Below are positions 9,412-18,564 of a DNA stretch of 64,000 nucleotides, piece after piece; the stretch's first letter is position 1; every line of letters starts with the position of its first letter. The DNA is from Schnuerera sp. xch1 (lineage in GTDB: Bacteria > Bacillota > Clostridia > Tissierellales > Tepidimicrobiaceae). The stretch covers positions 39,260 through 103,259 of the forward strand of contig NZ_JAIOUP010000009.1 of NCBI RefSeq assembly GCF_019931165.1, read 5' to 3'. The position numbers and the translations under genes are program-made. A model generated the notes under the pieces. That model made no database searches. It had not been told where the DNA came from and saw nothing but the letters and a program-made list of their open reading frames with translations.

Positions 9412-10233
9412 TTATATATACGATATTCCTTCTGCTACTATATTGACTAACCCATTTAATCTAACTTTTGATATATTATCATCGGTCCAGTTTGCTGAAA
9501 TCTCTAGGATTCCGCCAGGCTGTTGAATTTTCTTCGCTATAGAATCTTTCTTTTTATATGCTAAGGCTATTGCTAATGCAGCAGTTCCTGAAGCGCAACT
9601 TCTTTCCCAATAGAGACTATTTGTTGCCCTTACATATACCAAGGGACTTAAGAAATTTTTTTCATAATCATAATACATTATCCCAAAGGCATCATATTTT
9701 TCTTCATCCATTTGTTCTTTAATTATGTTATAAAATTCATTTTTATTATTTATTCTACTGCTATCAACTATGAAATGAGCTATGCCAGGCATATTTACTT
9801 TTATGGTTTTTATTCTCTTTTCATCTTTGTAAAAGTGATAGTTTTCTATAGATAAAGGTAAAGGCATATCTATTTGAGAGAAATAGCTATTTTTATTATC
9901 TGTAGAAGTTACTATACATTTAACTATTTTATCAACTCCTGATACACGTAAAGATACTTCATATCCTCTTTGCACTCTCTTTACATCAGAATATTCACTA
10001 TGGACCATATACGCCGCTAAGGATCTGGTGGCATTTCCACAAAATTCTCCACCCATCATTTGAAGCCTAATATGTGAATCTTCTTTCTCTATAAATCCCA
10101 CTTGTTCACCATGAATATTGTTATAATTCATTAATTTATTAGCGATTTTCAGGTGTTCTTTTCTTGGAACTGGATCCAGTACAAATATTGTCATGTTTTC
10201 TACTGGATTTATCTTGACAAAATGTAATTTCAA
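9412..10233 (-). CDS. CntK-like amino acid racemase (DapF fold)
   Basis: A 273-residue member of the cofactor-independent epimerase/racemase (DapF) fold. The two catalytic cysteines are in GGEFCGNATRS (about residue 77) and ERSCASGTAAL (about residue 211). NMTI near the N-terminus, EQVGFIE and QQPGGIL near the C-terminus match staphylococcal CntK, the histidine racemase of staphylopine synthesis, as I recall it, better than diaminopimelate epimerase. No CntL or CntM partner is visible, so metallophore synthesis is not supported here. The TTG at 10233 is preferred over the ATG at 10242, because the ribosome site AAAGGGAG would be only one base from that ATG. Substrate is unproven: histidine or another amino acid. 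Confidence 0.72.
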   Translation of the reverse strand: MKLHFVKINPVENMTIFVLDPVPRKEHLKIANKLMNYNNIHGEQVGFIEKEDSHIRLQMMGGEFCGNATRSLAAYMVHSEYSDVKRVQRGYEVSLRVSGVDKIVKCIVTSTDNKNSYFSQIDMPLPLSIENYHFYKDEKRIKTIKVNMPGIAHFIVDSSRINNKNEFYNIIKEQMDEEKYDAFGIMYYDYEKNFLSPLVYVRATNSLYWERSCASGTAALAIALAYKKKDSIAKKIQQPGGILEISANWTDDNISKVRLNGLVNIVAEGISYI

Positions 10234-10553
10234 TATAATCATCTCCCTTTAGAAGTTCTTCTGTTCAATTATATTATACAATACGATTGGTTGATTTAGA
10301 CAAATGATAGCACATTATTGTATAATTGACATTTTCTAAACATTCTGATAAAATGTTTTTTAATATCAACTTTCCGAAGATTATATTTATGCTTTTATAA
10401 GAAATATATTAATCATATTCTTTTCAATCATATAAATGGGAGATTTTTTGCATACCATTTATATTAATGGAGAAAGTGACCAGAATTGCCTATAGGGAAA
10501 TTCATGAAATGGTTGATAAATTGCTATAAAATTTTAAAGAGAGGTGAGTTTAC
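10234..10553. other. Intergenic region between divergent racemase and transporter genes
   Basis: About 320 AT-rich bases. Both genes should have promoters here; a plausible plus-strand pair is TAGACA followed 18 bases later by TATAAT near 10320. A 20-codon open stretch at 10467-10529 (MEKVTRIAYREIHEMVDKLL, then stop) looks protein-like but has no clear ribosome site; it may be a gene fragment or chance. No riboswitch was recognised. Confidence 0.4.
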
Positions 10554-11852
10554 ATGAATCCAGTTGTAATTTCAGTTATTGTAATGGTAGTATTGTGTCT
10601 TTTGAAGCTTAATGTAATTATAGCATTAATTATATCTGCTCTTGTAGCAGGATTAACTTCTGGTATGTCTCTTACGGATACTATGTCGACTTTAATAGGA
10701 GGAATGGGCGGTACTGCTGAAACAGCCCTTAGTTATATCTTGTTAGGGGCACTAGCGGTAGCTATAAATAAGACAGGAGCTGCTAAAAGACTTGCAAAGA
10801 GTTTATCTTCGGCAATGAAGGATAAAAGGACTATGTTGGTATTCTTAATTGCAGTTATTTCATGTTTTTCACAAAACTTGATTCCAGTTCATATTGCCTT
10901 TATTCCAATATTGATTCCGCCACTTCTTGGACTTATGAATGATTTGAAAATTGATAGACGTGGAGTCGCATGTGCATTAACTTTTGGGTTAAAAGCTCCC
11001 TATGTTATGCTTCCTGTTGGTTTTGGATTGATATTTCACAATACAATAAGAGATTCCCTTGTCAGTAATGGTATGGAAGTGGTTACAGGCATGGTTTGGA
11101 AATCAATGTTATTGCCAGGAATAGGTATGATAATAGGATTATTTATAGCTATATTTATAACATATAGAAAACCAAGAGAATATAAGTCTATAGATTTTGA
11201 CGAAACAGCAGCAACTTCTGAAGAGTCATCTAAGATGTCTAAAGCAGAAATAGGAGCTCTAGTTGGAGCTGTAGTAGCTTTCGTAATACAAATAATAACT
11301 GATTCTATGCCGTTAGGGATACTTTCAGCTCTATTGATAATGTGGATTTTGGGGTCTTTTAAGTTTAAAGAAATTGATACTTTAGTAGATGATGGAATTG
11401 GGATGATGGGTTTTATAGCCTTTGTAATGTTAATAGCATCTGGATATGGAGCAGTTTTAACAGAAACTGGAGGAATTAATTCTTTAGTTGAAGCAGCTGC
11501 AAGTATAACAGGAGGAAATCAATTAATCGCAGCATTTTTAATGTTGTTGATAGGCTTAATAATAACTATGGGTATAGGAACTTCATTTGGAACTGTACCG
11601 ATAATTGCAGCAATATATGTTCCTCTAGCAGTAGAATTAGGATTTAGCCCTGCAGCCACAATAGCGTTAATCGGTACTGCAGGTGCATTAGGAGATGCAG
11701 GCTCACCAGCTTCTGATAGTACATTAGGACCAACATCAGGATTGAGTGTAGATGGACAACATGATCATATATGGGATACAGTTGTACCTACATTTATCCA
11801 TTACAATATACCACTATTAATCTTTGGAACGATTGCGGCATTAGTACTATAA
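10554..11852 (+). CDS. YuiF-like Na+/H+ antiporter-superfamily amino acid transporter
   Basis: A 432-residue membrane protein with about eleven hydrophobic segments. The N-terminus (MNPVVISVIVMVVLCLLKLN) and the repeated GGMGGTAETALSYILLGA block resemble Bacillus YuiF and related carriers annotated as Na+/H+ antiporter family. The GTAGALGDAGSPASDSTLGP block near the C-terminus is a conserved re-entrant loop in this group. Some YuiF-like proteins are regarded as histidine transporters, from memory, which would suit the divergent CntK-like racemase, but this is inference. The ATG follows GAGAGGTGAG. A perfect 40-bp palindromic terminator follows and is shared with the convergent gene. Confidence 0.7.
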   Translation: MNPVVISVIVMVVLCLLKLNVIIALIISALVAGLTSGMSLTDTMSTLIGGMGGTAETALSYILLGALAVAINKTGAAKRLAKSLSSAMKDKRTMLVFLIAVISCFSQNLIPVHIAFIPILIPPLLGLMNDLKIDRRGVACALTFGLKAPYVMLPVGFGLIFHNTIRDSLVSNGMEVVTGMVWKSMLLPGIGMIIGLFIAIFITYRKPREYKSIDFDETAATSEESSKMSKAEIGALVGAVVAFVIQIITDSMPLGILSALLIMWILGSFKFKEIDTLVDDGIGMMGFIAFVMLIASGYGAVLTETGGINSLVEAAASITGGNQLIAAFLMLLIGLIITMGIGTSFGTVPIIAAIYVPLAVELGFSPAATIALIGTAGALGDAGSPASDSTLGPTSGLSVDGQHDHIWDTVVPTFIHYNIPLLIFGTIAALVL

Positions 11853-11860
11853 ATTAATGA

Positions 11861-11900
11861 AAACTCCTAATTTGGTGGTTAACCACCAAATTAGGAGTTT
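11861..11900. terminator. Perfect 40-bp palindrome, bidirectional terminator
   Basis: AAACTCCTAATTTGGTGGTT is followed immediately by its exact reverse complement. It sits between the YuiF-like gene and the convergent RelA/SpoT-domain gene, whose stop codon is at its right edge (11899-11901). The arms match the terminator at 7660-7697. Confidence 0.85.
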
Positions 11901-13257
11901 ATTTATAATCGTTTAATTTCATCTTTATCTCATTAGTAAAGTAGCTGAAATTTTCTTTCCACATTTTATAGCTCATTACCTTTTTTAATATAATATTGAT
12001 TTTGTTATTCATACAATCAATATTATCATCATTTATAAATTCTATTTCTCTATTATTTATGAAACTTTCTGCGATCAGATTCATTATATACAGAGTTATT
12101 TCCTTTTTTTCTACACTGTTAAATCTAGAATTTAAGCCTTCACTTAATTCTAAATTGTCTAAGAATCTATTTCTTAGAAATAACAAAAACTTTTCAAATT
12201 CTTGTGCGTTATTTCCTGGTCCTAGTTGGAATATGATTTTAAAGAAGAGATTCCATTTGAAATCCTTATTTATTATCTCTAATATAGCTTCTCCAATTTT
12301 TTTGCAGAAGTTATCTTCATATTGGATTTCTCTTTCAAATTCAATATATTCATCTAAGAATACTTCATTTTGTCTTAATTTATTGAGCCTTGCTAATATT
12401 TTGAGGTAGACATTGTCATAAGCCATAGGATCATGATATCCATTTTGATTCAATACATAGGAAACTATAACATCACAGGATTTTCTATAGTCCACAACAA
12501 AACCAAATTCCTTCTTAGTCTTCTCAGAATACATATCATATATTGTCTTAGACAAAATTGTTTCGAGTTGTTCTTTTTTCTTATCAATATTGGTATCATC
12601 TAAATCCTTCAGATGGTTGAACAAAATCATAAGCTGCTTGTCTACCATACTTAAATTTTCCTTTAATGAATACATTATATCCCTAAATAGGTCCTCTGTG
12701 AGAAGATATTTGTAATTCTTATACAGTACTTTATGTTCTGCTTCTCCCCAAAATACATTTACCAGCGATTTTATTTGTAATTCAAACTTTATTACTATAT
12801 TTTCTCTAATATATTTTCCATCAATTTTATATATGCCAAATCCATTTTTTTGTATTTGGGGTTGTTTATCATCAAGTTTAAGCTGTATATTAGGGTTATC
12901 TTCATCATAATAACAGCCTTCTTCCCCTGGAACATTGAATGTTTCTAATAGTTTTGAATATACATCTGATTCGTCTTCTATGAATCTGCACTCCATTCTT
13001 ATTCCTATTAAATCAGAGAGGCTCGCAATAAGCCTTCTTGGAGTTTTATATTTCAAATAAAAGTTATTTCTAAATATCTTTTCCTTTAAACTTGTTGAAG
13101 TTTTAACTCTTGAAGTTATATTTAAAATATTATCATAGTCTGCAAATTTATCTCTAAAAAAGTATTCTAACTCTCTATTTACTTCTTTCAATACATCCCT
13201 CATATCATCAACCATGGCGATTGTTTGATCTATAAAATCAAATATTTCTAATCGCAT
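11899..13257 (-). CDS. RelA/SpoT-domain protein (putative (p)ppGpp synthetase) with long C-terminal extension
   Basis: A 452-residue protein. Residues about 40-210 carry a RelA/SpoT nucleotidyltransferase domain: SRVKTSTSLKEKI, LSDLIGIRMECRF (the DxxGxR motif) and ELQIKSLVNVFWGEAEHKVLYKNY, matching the EIQIRT...W...EHKLKYK block of alarmone synthetases. There is no HD hydrolase domain, so if active it would make, not degrade, (p)ppGpp. The C-terminal 240 residues are alpha-helical in appearance and not recognised; they may regulate the domain or sense a ligand. The length exceeds that of small alarmone synthetases (about 210-270). The ATG follows AAGGGGG. It is monocistronic. Confidence 0.75.
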   Translation of the reverse strand: MRLEIFDFIDQTIAMVDDMRDVLKEVNRELEYFFRDKFADYDNILNITSRVKTSTSLKEKIFRNNFYLKYKTPRRLIASLSDLIGIRMECRFIEDESDVYSKLLETFNVPGEEGCYYDEDNPNIQLKLDDKQPQIQKNGFGIYKIDGKYIRENIVIKFELQIKSLVNVFWGEAEHKVLYKNYKYLLTEDLFRDIMYSLKENLSMVDKQLMILFNHLKDLDDTNIDKKKEQLETILSKTIYDMYSEKTKKEFGFVVDYRKSCDVIVSYVLNQNGYHDPMAYDNVYLKILARLNKLRQNEVFLDEYIEFEREIQYEDNFCKKIGEAILEIINKDFKWNLFFKIIFQLGPGNNAQEFEKFLLFLRNRFLDNLELSEGLNSRFNSVEKKEITLYIMNLIAESFINNREIEFINDDNIDCMNNKINIILKKVMSYKMWKENFSYFTNEIKMKLNDYK

Positions 13258-13443
13258 ATTTTTGGGCCCCCTTGAAATTTTATTCCTTAACCACCATTAT
13301 ATCATAAATAAGAAAACTGATTAGTTAAATTTATAATTCTAAAAGTTCATCTATGGATTGTAACATTTATTTAACCTTATTGTAACCAATTTTAAACTAA
13401 AAATGGATATACTAAAAATATATATGGAAAGGAGTGGATTTAA

Positions 13444-14430
13444 GTGAAATTATTGAGAAAAGTAATTGCGCTATCTTTGATGGTTTGTTTATTATTAGCA
13501 CCTCTTATGAGCAACGCTGAAGTTAGTGATAAAGTAGTAAAAGAAACAGAAGAATTACAAAAACTACAAAGGGAGTATACTTCATTTAATGGGACAATAA
13601 GTGAAGTGAACTCTGAAGGAGAAAGTTTATCTATTTTAGTTGAAAATGATAATGAGGAACCTTATGATAAGATGATGTTCTTTATATCTCACGATGCTAC
13701 ATTGGTAAGTGATGAAACTATGAATTTGGTAAGCAAAGATACTTTGAAAAAGGGAATGGATGTAACATTATATTATCATAAGAGTACTCCAATATTAGAA
13801 AGTTATCCAGCTAGATTAGGCTGTGATGTTTTAGTAGTTAGGGAAAGTGAAGAACCAACAAATGTAGAAGTATATAGGTTTGATGAAGATTTGCTTAGTA
13901 CAGATAATATATTAAAGATATCTCCAGATGATAAAACTGTGATAGTTGATACTGAAGGGAACAGTTTAGATATAGAGGACATAAAGAATAGGAATGCAAT
14001 AGTTTTCTACAATATAGCAACTTTAAGTCTACCGGCACAAACAGTTCCTAAAAAGATAATTGTGTTGGATGAAGATGAATTGAAGACTATGGATAAAGTG
14101 ATTATAAATGGAGCGGAAATAGATTTAGACAACTCGATTTACAAGATAGAAGATGAGGTTGTTATGGTACCACTTAGACAGATAGCCGAGACTTTAGGAT
14201 ATAAAGTTTTATGGAATGAAGAGGAAAGATCAGTGGAATTAACAAAGGGTGCTCATTGGTTTCTTGTCAAAATAGGAGAAGATGATTATAATTATGCACG
14301 TAAGAAGGTACAATTAGGAACTGCTCCAGAATTAACTGATTCAAAAACTTTTGTACCATTGGATTTTGTTGAATTGATTGGTGCAGAAATAGGGTTGACA
14401 ATAGATGGAGTTCTTGAAATAGATCAATAA
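13444..14430 (+). CDS. Secreted protein with C-terminal copper amine oxidase N-terminal-type domain
   Basis: A 328-residue protein starting at GTG after AAAGGAG. The signal peptide MKLLRKVIALSLMVCLLLAPLMSNA ends about residue 25. Residues about 45-215 form a beta-rich region without a recognised family. Residues about 222-328 (INGAEIDLDNSIYKIEDEVV, MVPLRQIAETLGYKVLWNEE, FVPLDFVELIG) match the copper amine oxidase N-terminal domain repeat (PF07833) common in clostridial secreted proteins, where it is a non-catalytic wall or stalk module. Function is unknown. A strong terminator hairpin follows, separating it from the purine module. Confidence 0.75.
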   Translation: MKLLRKVIALSLMVCLLLAPLMSNAEVSDKVVKETEELQKLQREYTSFNGTISEVNSEGESLSILVENDNEEPYDKMMFFISHDATLVSDETMNLVSKDTLKKGMDVTLYYHKSTPILESYPARLGCDVLVVRESEEPTNVEVYRFDEDLLSTDNILKISPDDKTVIVDTEGNSLDIEDIKNRNAIVFYNIATLSLPAQTVPKKIIVLDEDELKTMDKVIINGAEIDLDNSIYKIEDEVVMVPLRQIAETLGYKVLWNEEERSVELTKGAHWFLVKIGEDDYNYARKKVQLGTAPELTDSKTFVPLDFVELIGAEIGLTIDGVLEIDQ

Positions 14431-14443
14431 TATTTGAGTATTG

Positions 14444-14486
14444 AAAAAGCTTTTTATTTAGCAATTGCTAAATAGAAAGCTTTTTT
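14444..14486 (+). terminator. Rho-independent terminator before the purine module
   Basis: The arms AAAAGCTTT...ATTTAGC and GCTAAAT...AAAGCTTTT surround an AATT loop and run into TTTTTT. It lies 14 bases after the stop of the secreted protein gene. Confidence 0.85.
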
Positions 14487-14564
14487 CTTTGTGTACTTTC
14501 TCCATATGCTTATTTATAATCAAATACTATACTATAATAAGAGAGTGCCTAAGGAGTGATATAT

Positions 14565-15839
14565 GTGAAAAAAGTTATATTTAAAGGGGATATAGTATTT
14601 ACTCCAACTAAAGATAAATTTCAGGTACATAAAGACTCATACTTGATATCAGAGAATGGAAAGGTTGTAAAAATACTTAAACAATTAGGAAATGAATACA
14701 ATGACTATTCTATAAAGGATTTTACCGATAAGCTGATAATTCCAGGGTTTATAGATTTACACTTACATGCTCCACAATATAATAATATAGGGTTAGGGTT
14801 GGATAAAGAGCTTATACCATGGCTTAATACATGTACTTTCCCGGAAGAAGCAAAGTTTTATAACGTAGAGTATGCTAAAAAAACGTATAAACAGCTTATA
14901 AGAGATTTATGGAGATATGGAACTACTAGTGCTGTCATATATAGCAGTATTCATAAGGATAGTACAAAGCTATTGATGGATTTGTTTATCGATTCAAATA
15001 TGAGGGGATATATTGGAAAGGTTAACATGAATAGAAATGCAATTCCTGAACTTTTAGAGGATACTAAGATATCCATTGAAGAAACAGAAGAAATAATTTT
15101 TGAATATAAAGATAAATCGTCTTTAGTTAAACCTATAATTACTCCAAGATTCGTACCTTCATGTACAGAAGAACTTATGGAAGGGTTGGGGCAATTAGCA
15201 TTAAAATATGACATTCCTGTTCAATCCCATTTAAGCGAAAATATGTCTGAAGTTAAATGGGTTAAAGAACTTCATCCTGGGTTACCTAATTATAGTTCTG
15301 TATATAATCAATACAATTTGTTTGGACAAACAAAGACCATAATGGCTCATTGTATATATAATACAGAAGATGAATTAGAATTAATGGCTAAAAACCAGGT
15401 ATACGCTGCTCATTGTGTATATTCTAATTATAATCTATCTAGTGGAATAATGCCTGTTAGAGAGTTCTTGGATAGAGAAATTCCAGTAGGCTTAGGTTCA
15501 GATATATCTGGTGGGAATAGCTTAAGCATTCCTAGTATAATGTGTGGTACTGTTCAAGCATCAAAGATAAAATGGATTGAAACCAATAAAAGGTTAAAAC
15601 CTTTAACTAGCTCAGAAGTATTCTACTTAGGAACAAAAGGTGGAGGTAGCTTTTTTGGTAATGTTGGAAGCTTTGAAAAAGGTTATGAATTGGATTGCTT
15701 AATAATAGATGATTCTAATATCTGTGATGTAGATAAACTGACACTACAGGATAGGATTCAAAAGTTTATATACACAGGAGATGATAGAAATATTATAGAA
15801 AGGTATATCCATGGTGAAAAGGTGCATAAACCTCTATAG
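14565..15839 (+). CDS. guaD: Guanine deaminase
   Basis: A 424-residue amidohydrolase-superfamily enzyme converting guanine to xanthine and ammonia with one zinc. Motifs match eukaryotic and clostridial GuaD along the chain: FIDLHLHAPQYNN (His 66 and 68), GLDKELIPWLNTCTFPEEAK, GTTSAV, GKVNMNRN, PRFVPSCTEE, VQSHLSEN, IMAHCIY and VGLGSDISGG with the catalytic Asp. It feeds xanthine into the operon that follows. The GTG at 14565 is chosen because the upstream GTG at 14556 lies inside the ribosome site AAGGAG. A PucR-type regulator follows after 62 bases, so the two may be co-transcribed. A TATAAT box at 14533-14538 could be its -10 element. Confidence 0.9.
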   Translation: MKKVIFKGDIVFTPTKDKFQVHKDSYLISENGKVVKILKQLGNEYNDYSIKDFTDKLIIPGFIDLHLHAPQYNNIGLGLDKELIPWLNTCTFPEEAKFYNVEYAKKTYKQLIRDLWRYGTTSAVIYSSIHKDSTKLLMDLFIDSNMRGYIGKVNMNRNAIPELLEDTKISIEETEEIIFEYKDKSSLVKPIITPRFVPSCTEELMEGLGQLALKYDIPVQSHLSENMSEVKWVKELHPGLPNYSSVYNQYNLFGQTKTIMAHCIYNTEDELELMAKNQVYAAHCVYSNYNLSSGIMPVREFLDREIPVGLGSDISGGNSLSIPSIMCGTVQASKIKWIETNKRLKPLTSSEVFYLGTKGGGSFFGNVGSFEKGYELDCLIIDDSNICDVDKLTLQDRIQKFIYTGDDRNIIERYIHGEKVHKPL

Positions 15840-15901
15840 ACAGAAAATTCGCGCTATGTTATAATTTTACAAAAGGTCTTTCTTGGCGAGGGTGGTGACA
15901 T

Positions 15902-17569
15902 ATGACTAGACAAAATGGGATTAGTGTAGAGGATATGCTTAAGTTAGAAGTCATGGAGAACTGCGATATAATTGCAGGATTTAAGGGAATAAGAAATACA
16001 GTGTCTAGGGTTAATATAGTTGCAGATCCAGATATATTCGATTGGGTTCAAAATGGAGAATTTTTATTGACTACAGCTTATTCCATTGCAAAAGATGATA
16101 TAGAATCGCAAAAAGAATTAATTAGAAATGCATCTGATAAAAAACTTGCTGGCATTGGGATAAAGGTGTCTCCTTATTTAAATTCTCTGCCACAAGAGGT
16201 TTTAAAATATGCAGATGAATTAAATTTTCCTATGATTGATATTCATCATTCCATACCTTTATCAGATATAATGATGGCAGTATTAAAGGAAATATTTAAT
16301 AAGCAGGCTTCATTATTGGAAAGGATGGAGAAAGTTCATGAACGTTTTATGGAAGTGATACTTGAAGGTAAAAGTATCGGAGAGGTAGTTCAAATAGTGA
16401 ATGAAAATATAAGAAATCCTGTGGTTTTAAAATTAAAGCTTTCTAACGAAACCTATAGTCATTTGGATGGTTTAGGAGATGATACGAAGAAGGAACTTTT
16501 TCAGGATGTAAGAGGTTTTTATGAGGCAAAGGATGGTAAAAGTAGAACTAAAAGACTATATGAAAATAGAATTTTAGCAAATGGCAAATTTGTTAATAGA
16601 ATGGTTATGCCCATAGTATTGAAAGATGATGTATATGGGCACATATTTACATGGTCTACAAATACTCCTTTAGGAGGATTTGATTTGTCCATTGTAGAGT
16701 CTGCTTCCACTATTATAGCCCTATTTATATTGCAGGAATTGACGGTTAAGGAAGTAGAAATAGGTTATAGATCAGAATTCTTTGAGGATTTGATTTCAGT
16801 AGATTTTAAGAGAAGAAAAAAGGCATTGGAAAGAGCGCATTTTTTCAATTTGGATTCTAGTGCTCACTATGTAGTAGAGGTTATGAGTTTTAAGTTGAAA
16901 TTTGAAGGTGAAAAAGATGATGAGTATTTCTTCGAATATTTGAAGAATTATGCGAATGCTACTGTGTCAGTTATAGAAGAAATAATGAATTATATGAACT
17001 TGAATGGTATAGTTTCTACCAAATTGAATGGTGTACAAGTCCTTTTGGGATTTGAAAATAGAGAAAACCTTGAAAGCAGATTAGATGAATTTAATAGTTG
17101 TATAATTGATTCATTGGAAGAGAAATTTAAAAACATGGATGTCAGGATTGGCGTGGGAAGAATATATGAAGGGTTAGACAAGGTGAATAAAAGCTTTTCT
17201 GATGCTTTAAAGACTATAAGAACGGGAAAGGAACTAACTGATAAAAAGGTAATAACCTTTGAAGAACTTGGTATATTCAAGATTTTATGTCAAGACTTTT
17301 TAACTGATGAGTTAGAGGATTTCTACAATATTACATTAAAACCTCTATCGGATTATGATATTAAAAAATCCACAGAATTAGTAAAGACATTAAAAGCTTA
17401 CTTTAAATATAATGGAAATCTAACAAGAATGTCAGAGCATCTATTCACTCATTATAATACCATCTTGTATAGGGTCAATAGAATAGAAGAAATAACAGGT
17501 ATGAAGTTAGATGATGAAAATGATAGATTAAATTTAGAGATAGCATTAAAAATAAGTCAACTACTTTAG
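15902..17569 (+). CDS. PucR-family transcriptional regulator (purine module)
   Basis: A 555-residue protein with the PucR layout: N-terminal PucR sensing domain (residues about 5-130, with DPDIFDWVQNGEFLLTTAYS), a GAF-like middle region, and a C-terminal PucR helix-turn-helix (HTH_30; residues about 495-550, YNGNLTRMSEHLFTHYNTIL followed by YRVNRIEEITGM). The founding member, Bacillus PucR, activates purine catabolism genes. It is 62 bases after guaD and upstream of the microcompartment operon, so it is the obvious candidate activator of this module, sensing a purine or breakdown product. A second paralogue sits at 54613 in the pyrimidine-like module. A strong hairpin terminator follows. Confidence 0.87.
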   Translation: MTRQNGISVEDMLKLEVMENCDIIAGFKGIRNTVSRVNIVADPDIFDWVQNGEFLLTTAYSIAKDDIESQKELIRNASDKKLAGIGIKVSPYLNSLPQEVLKYADELNFPMIDIHHSIPLSDIMMAVLKEIFNKQASLLERMEKVHERFMEVILEGKSIGEVVQIVNENIRNPVVLKLKLSNETYSHLDGLGDDTKKELFQDVRGFYEAKDGKSRTKRLYENRILANGKFVNRMVMPIVLKDDVYGHIFTWSTNTPLGGFDLSIVESASTIIALFILQELTVKEVEIGYRSEFFEDLISVDFKRRKKALERAHFFNLDSSAHYVVEVMSFKLKFEGEKDDEYFFEYLKNYANATVSVIEEIMNYMNLNGIVSTKLNGVQVLLGFENRENLESRLDEFNSCIIDSLEEKFKNMDVRIGVGRIYEGLDKVNKSFSDALKTIRTGKELTDKKVITFEELGIFKILCQDFLTDELEDFYNITLKPLSDYDIKKSTELVKTLKAYFKYNGNLTRMSEHLFTHYNTILYRVNRIEEITGMKLDDENDRLNLEIALKISQLL

Positions 17570-17603
17570 GTAATTTACAATTATTGGTTACGATTTGGAG
17601 TAT

Positions 17604-17639
17604 AAAATCATAGGGCAATTATAATTGCCCTATGATTTT
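17604..17639. terminator. Bidirectional terminator between pucR and the convergent cyclase gene
   Basis: The arms AAAATCATAGGGCAATT and AATTGCCCTATGATTTT are perfect complements around a two-base centre. The arrangement serves both convergent genes. Confidence 0.85.
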
Positions 17640-17646
17640 CAATTTG

Positions 17647-18342
17647 TCACTCTTCTATAAGTGCTACTGCTCTTATCGGTGAACCTGAACCATCTCTTAT
17701 CTTTAGTGGCAGTCCAATGTATAGAAACCTTTTATTTATTAATTTATCTAAATTACACAAATTTTCAGTATTAGTTATATTATATTCTCCACAAATCATA
17801 TGCCCAGAAAATTTGATATCGTCTGGAGTTTGATCTATGGCGGGAGCATCTACTCCTATATTTACTACTCCTTTTTCTGCTAACCATTTTGCACCTTCAT
17901 AGCTTAAACCTGTATAATCCGTTTGAAATTTATCTGTGCCATAGGCTCTGTCATGATGACCAGTATATAATAGGACTATATCCCCTTCCTTTATATCTTG
18001 TCCAGAATGTTGTACAGCGCTTTCCAAATCTTTAGGCTTTATATAATTAGGATATCTTATGTGGCTTACATCAATACATATTGCACTACCCCAAAAATAC
18101 TCTATTGGCATGGTGTCTATAGTAGGTCCTCCTGGTTTGAATTCCGATACTCCATCGCTATGAGTTCCACAATGTTCGCTCATAAGCAAGTTTCTAGCTG
18201 AAAAGCCTACAGTAGGACTACCTGTCATTTTCATATTTTCCTCATGGCTCATATTTGTCATAATGAATGTTCTTTGATGCATTGGAAATATGGACATGCC
18301 TTGAAATATTTCCTGTGATAAATCGATTAATTTAAGTGCCAT
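17647..18342 (-). CDS. Cyclase-family (kynurenine formamidase-like) metal hydrolase; candidate 4-imidazolone ring hydrolase
   Basis: A 231-residue member of the cyclase/arylformamidase family, whose members hydrolyse amides and cyclic amides (kynurenine formamidase, isatin hydrolase) with Mn or Zn. The metal motif reads HCGTHSDGVSEF, with His 57, His 61 and Asp 63 conserved; the usual Pro is Val and the second-half His is Glu 67. ENMKMTGSPTVGFSARNL precedes it. It is transcribed divergently from the microcompartment operon, with a shared 222-base control region. By elimination it could open 4-imidazolone to formiminoglycine; that is inference. The ATG at 18342 has a very strong AGGGGGGG site; an upstream in-frame extension to 18444 lacks one. 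Confidence 0.75.
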   Translation of the reverse strand: MALKLIDLSQEIFQGMSIFPMHQRTFIMTNMSHEENMKMTGSPTVGFSARNLLMSEHCGTHSDGVSEFKPGGPTIDTMPIEYFWGSAICIDVSHIRYPNYIKPKDLESAVQHSGQDIKEGDIVLLYTGHHDRAYGTDKFQTDYTGLSYEGAKWLAEKGVVNIGVDAPAIDQTPDDIKFSGHMICGEYNITNTENLCNLDKLINKRFLYIGLPLKIRDGSGSPIRAVALIEE

Positions 18343-18491
18343 TTTGCGTCCCCCCTCATTCATAATACTATTAGTTTTATTATATATTTGGTATGAGAAA
18401 TTTCTATATATAAAATATACAAAAGTATTATTAGATTCCAACAAAAAATTTGGATTCTTTTTTTGAATTAATACAAAATTTTATAAAAAAC

Positions 18492-18520
18492 TTACAAAGT
18501 TTATTTATGGATTATATGAT
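18492..18520 (+). promoter_or_regulatory. Putative sigma-A promoter of the microcompartment operon
   Basis: TTACAA (18492-18497) and TATGAT (18515-18520) are separated by 17 bases. The -10 overlaps the palindrome ATGATATCAT, a possible regulator or operator contact. It lies about 45 bases upstream of the first structural gene. Confidence 0.6.
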
Positions 18521-18564
18521 ATCATGTTACAAATGATTTGGAAAATTATAGGGGGGATATTTAA

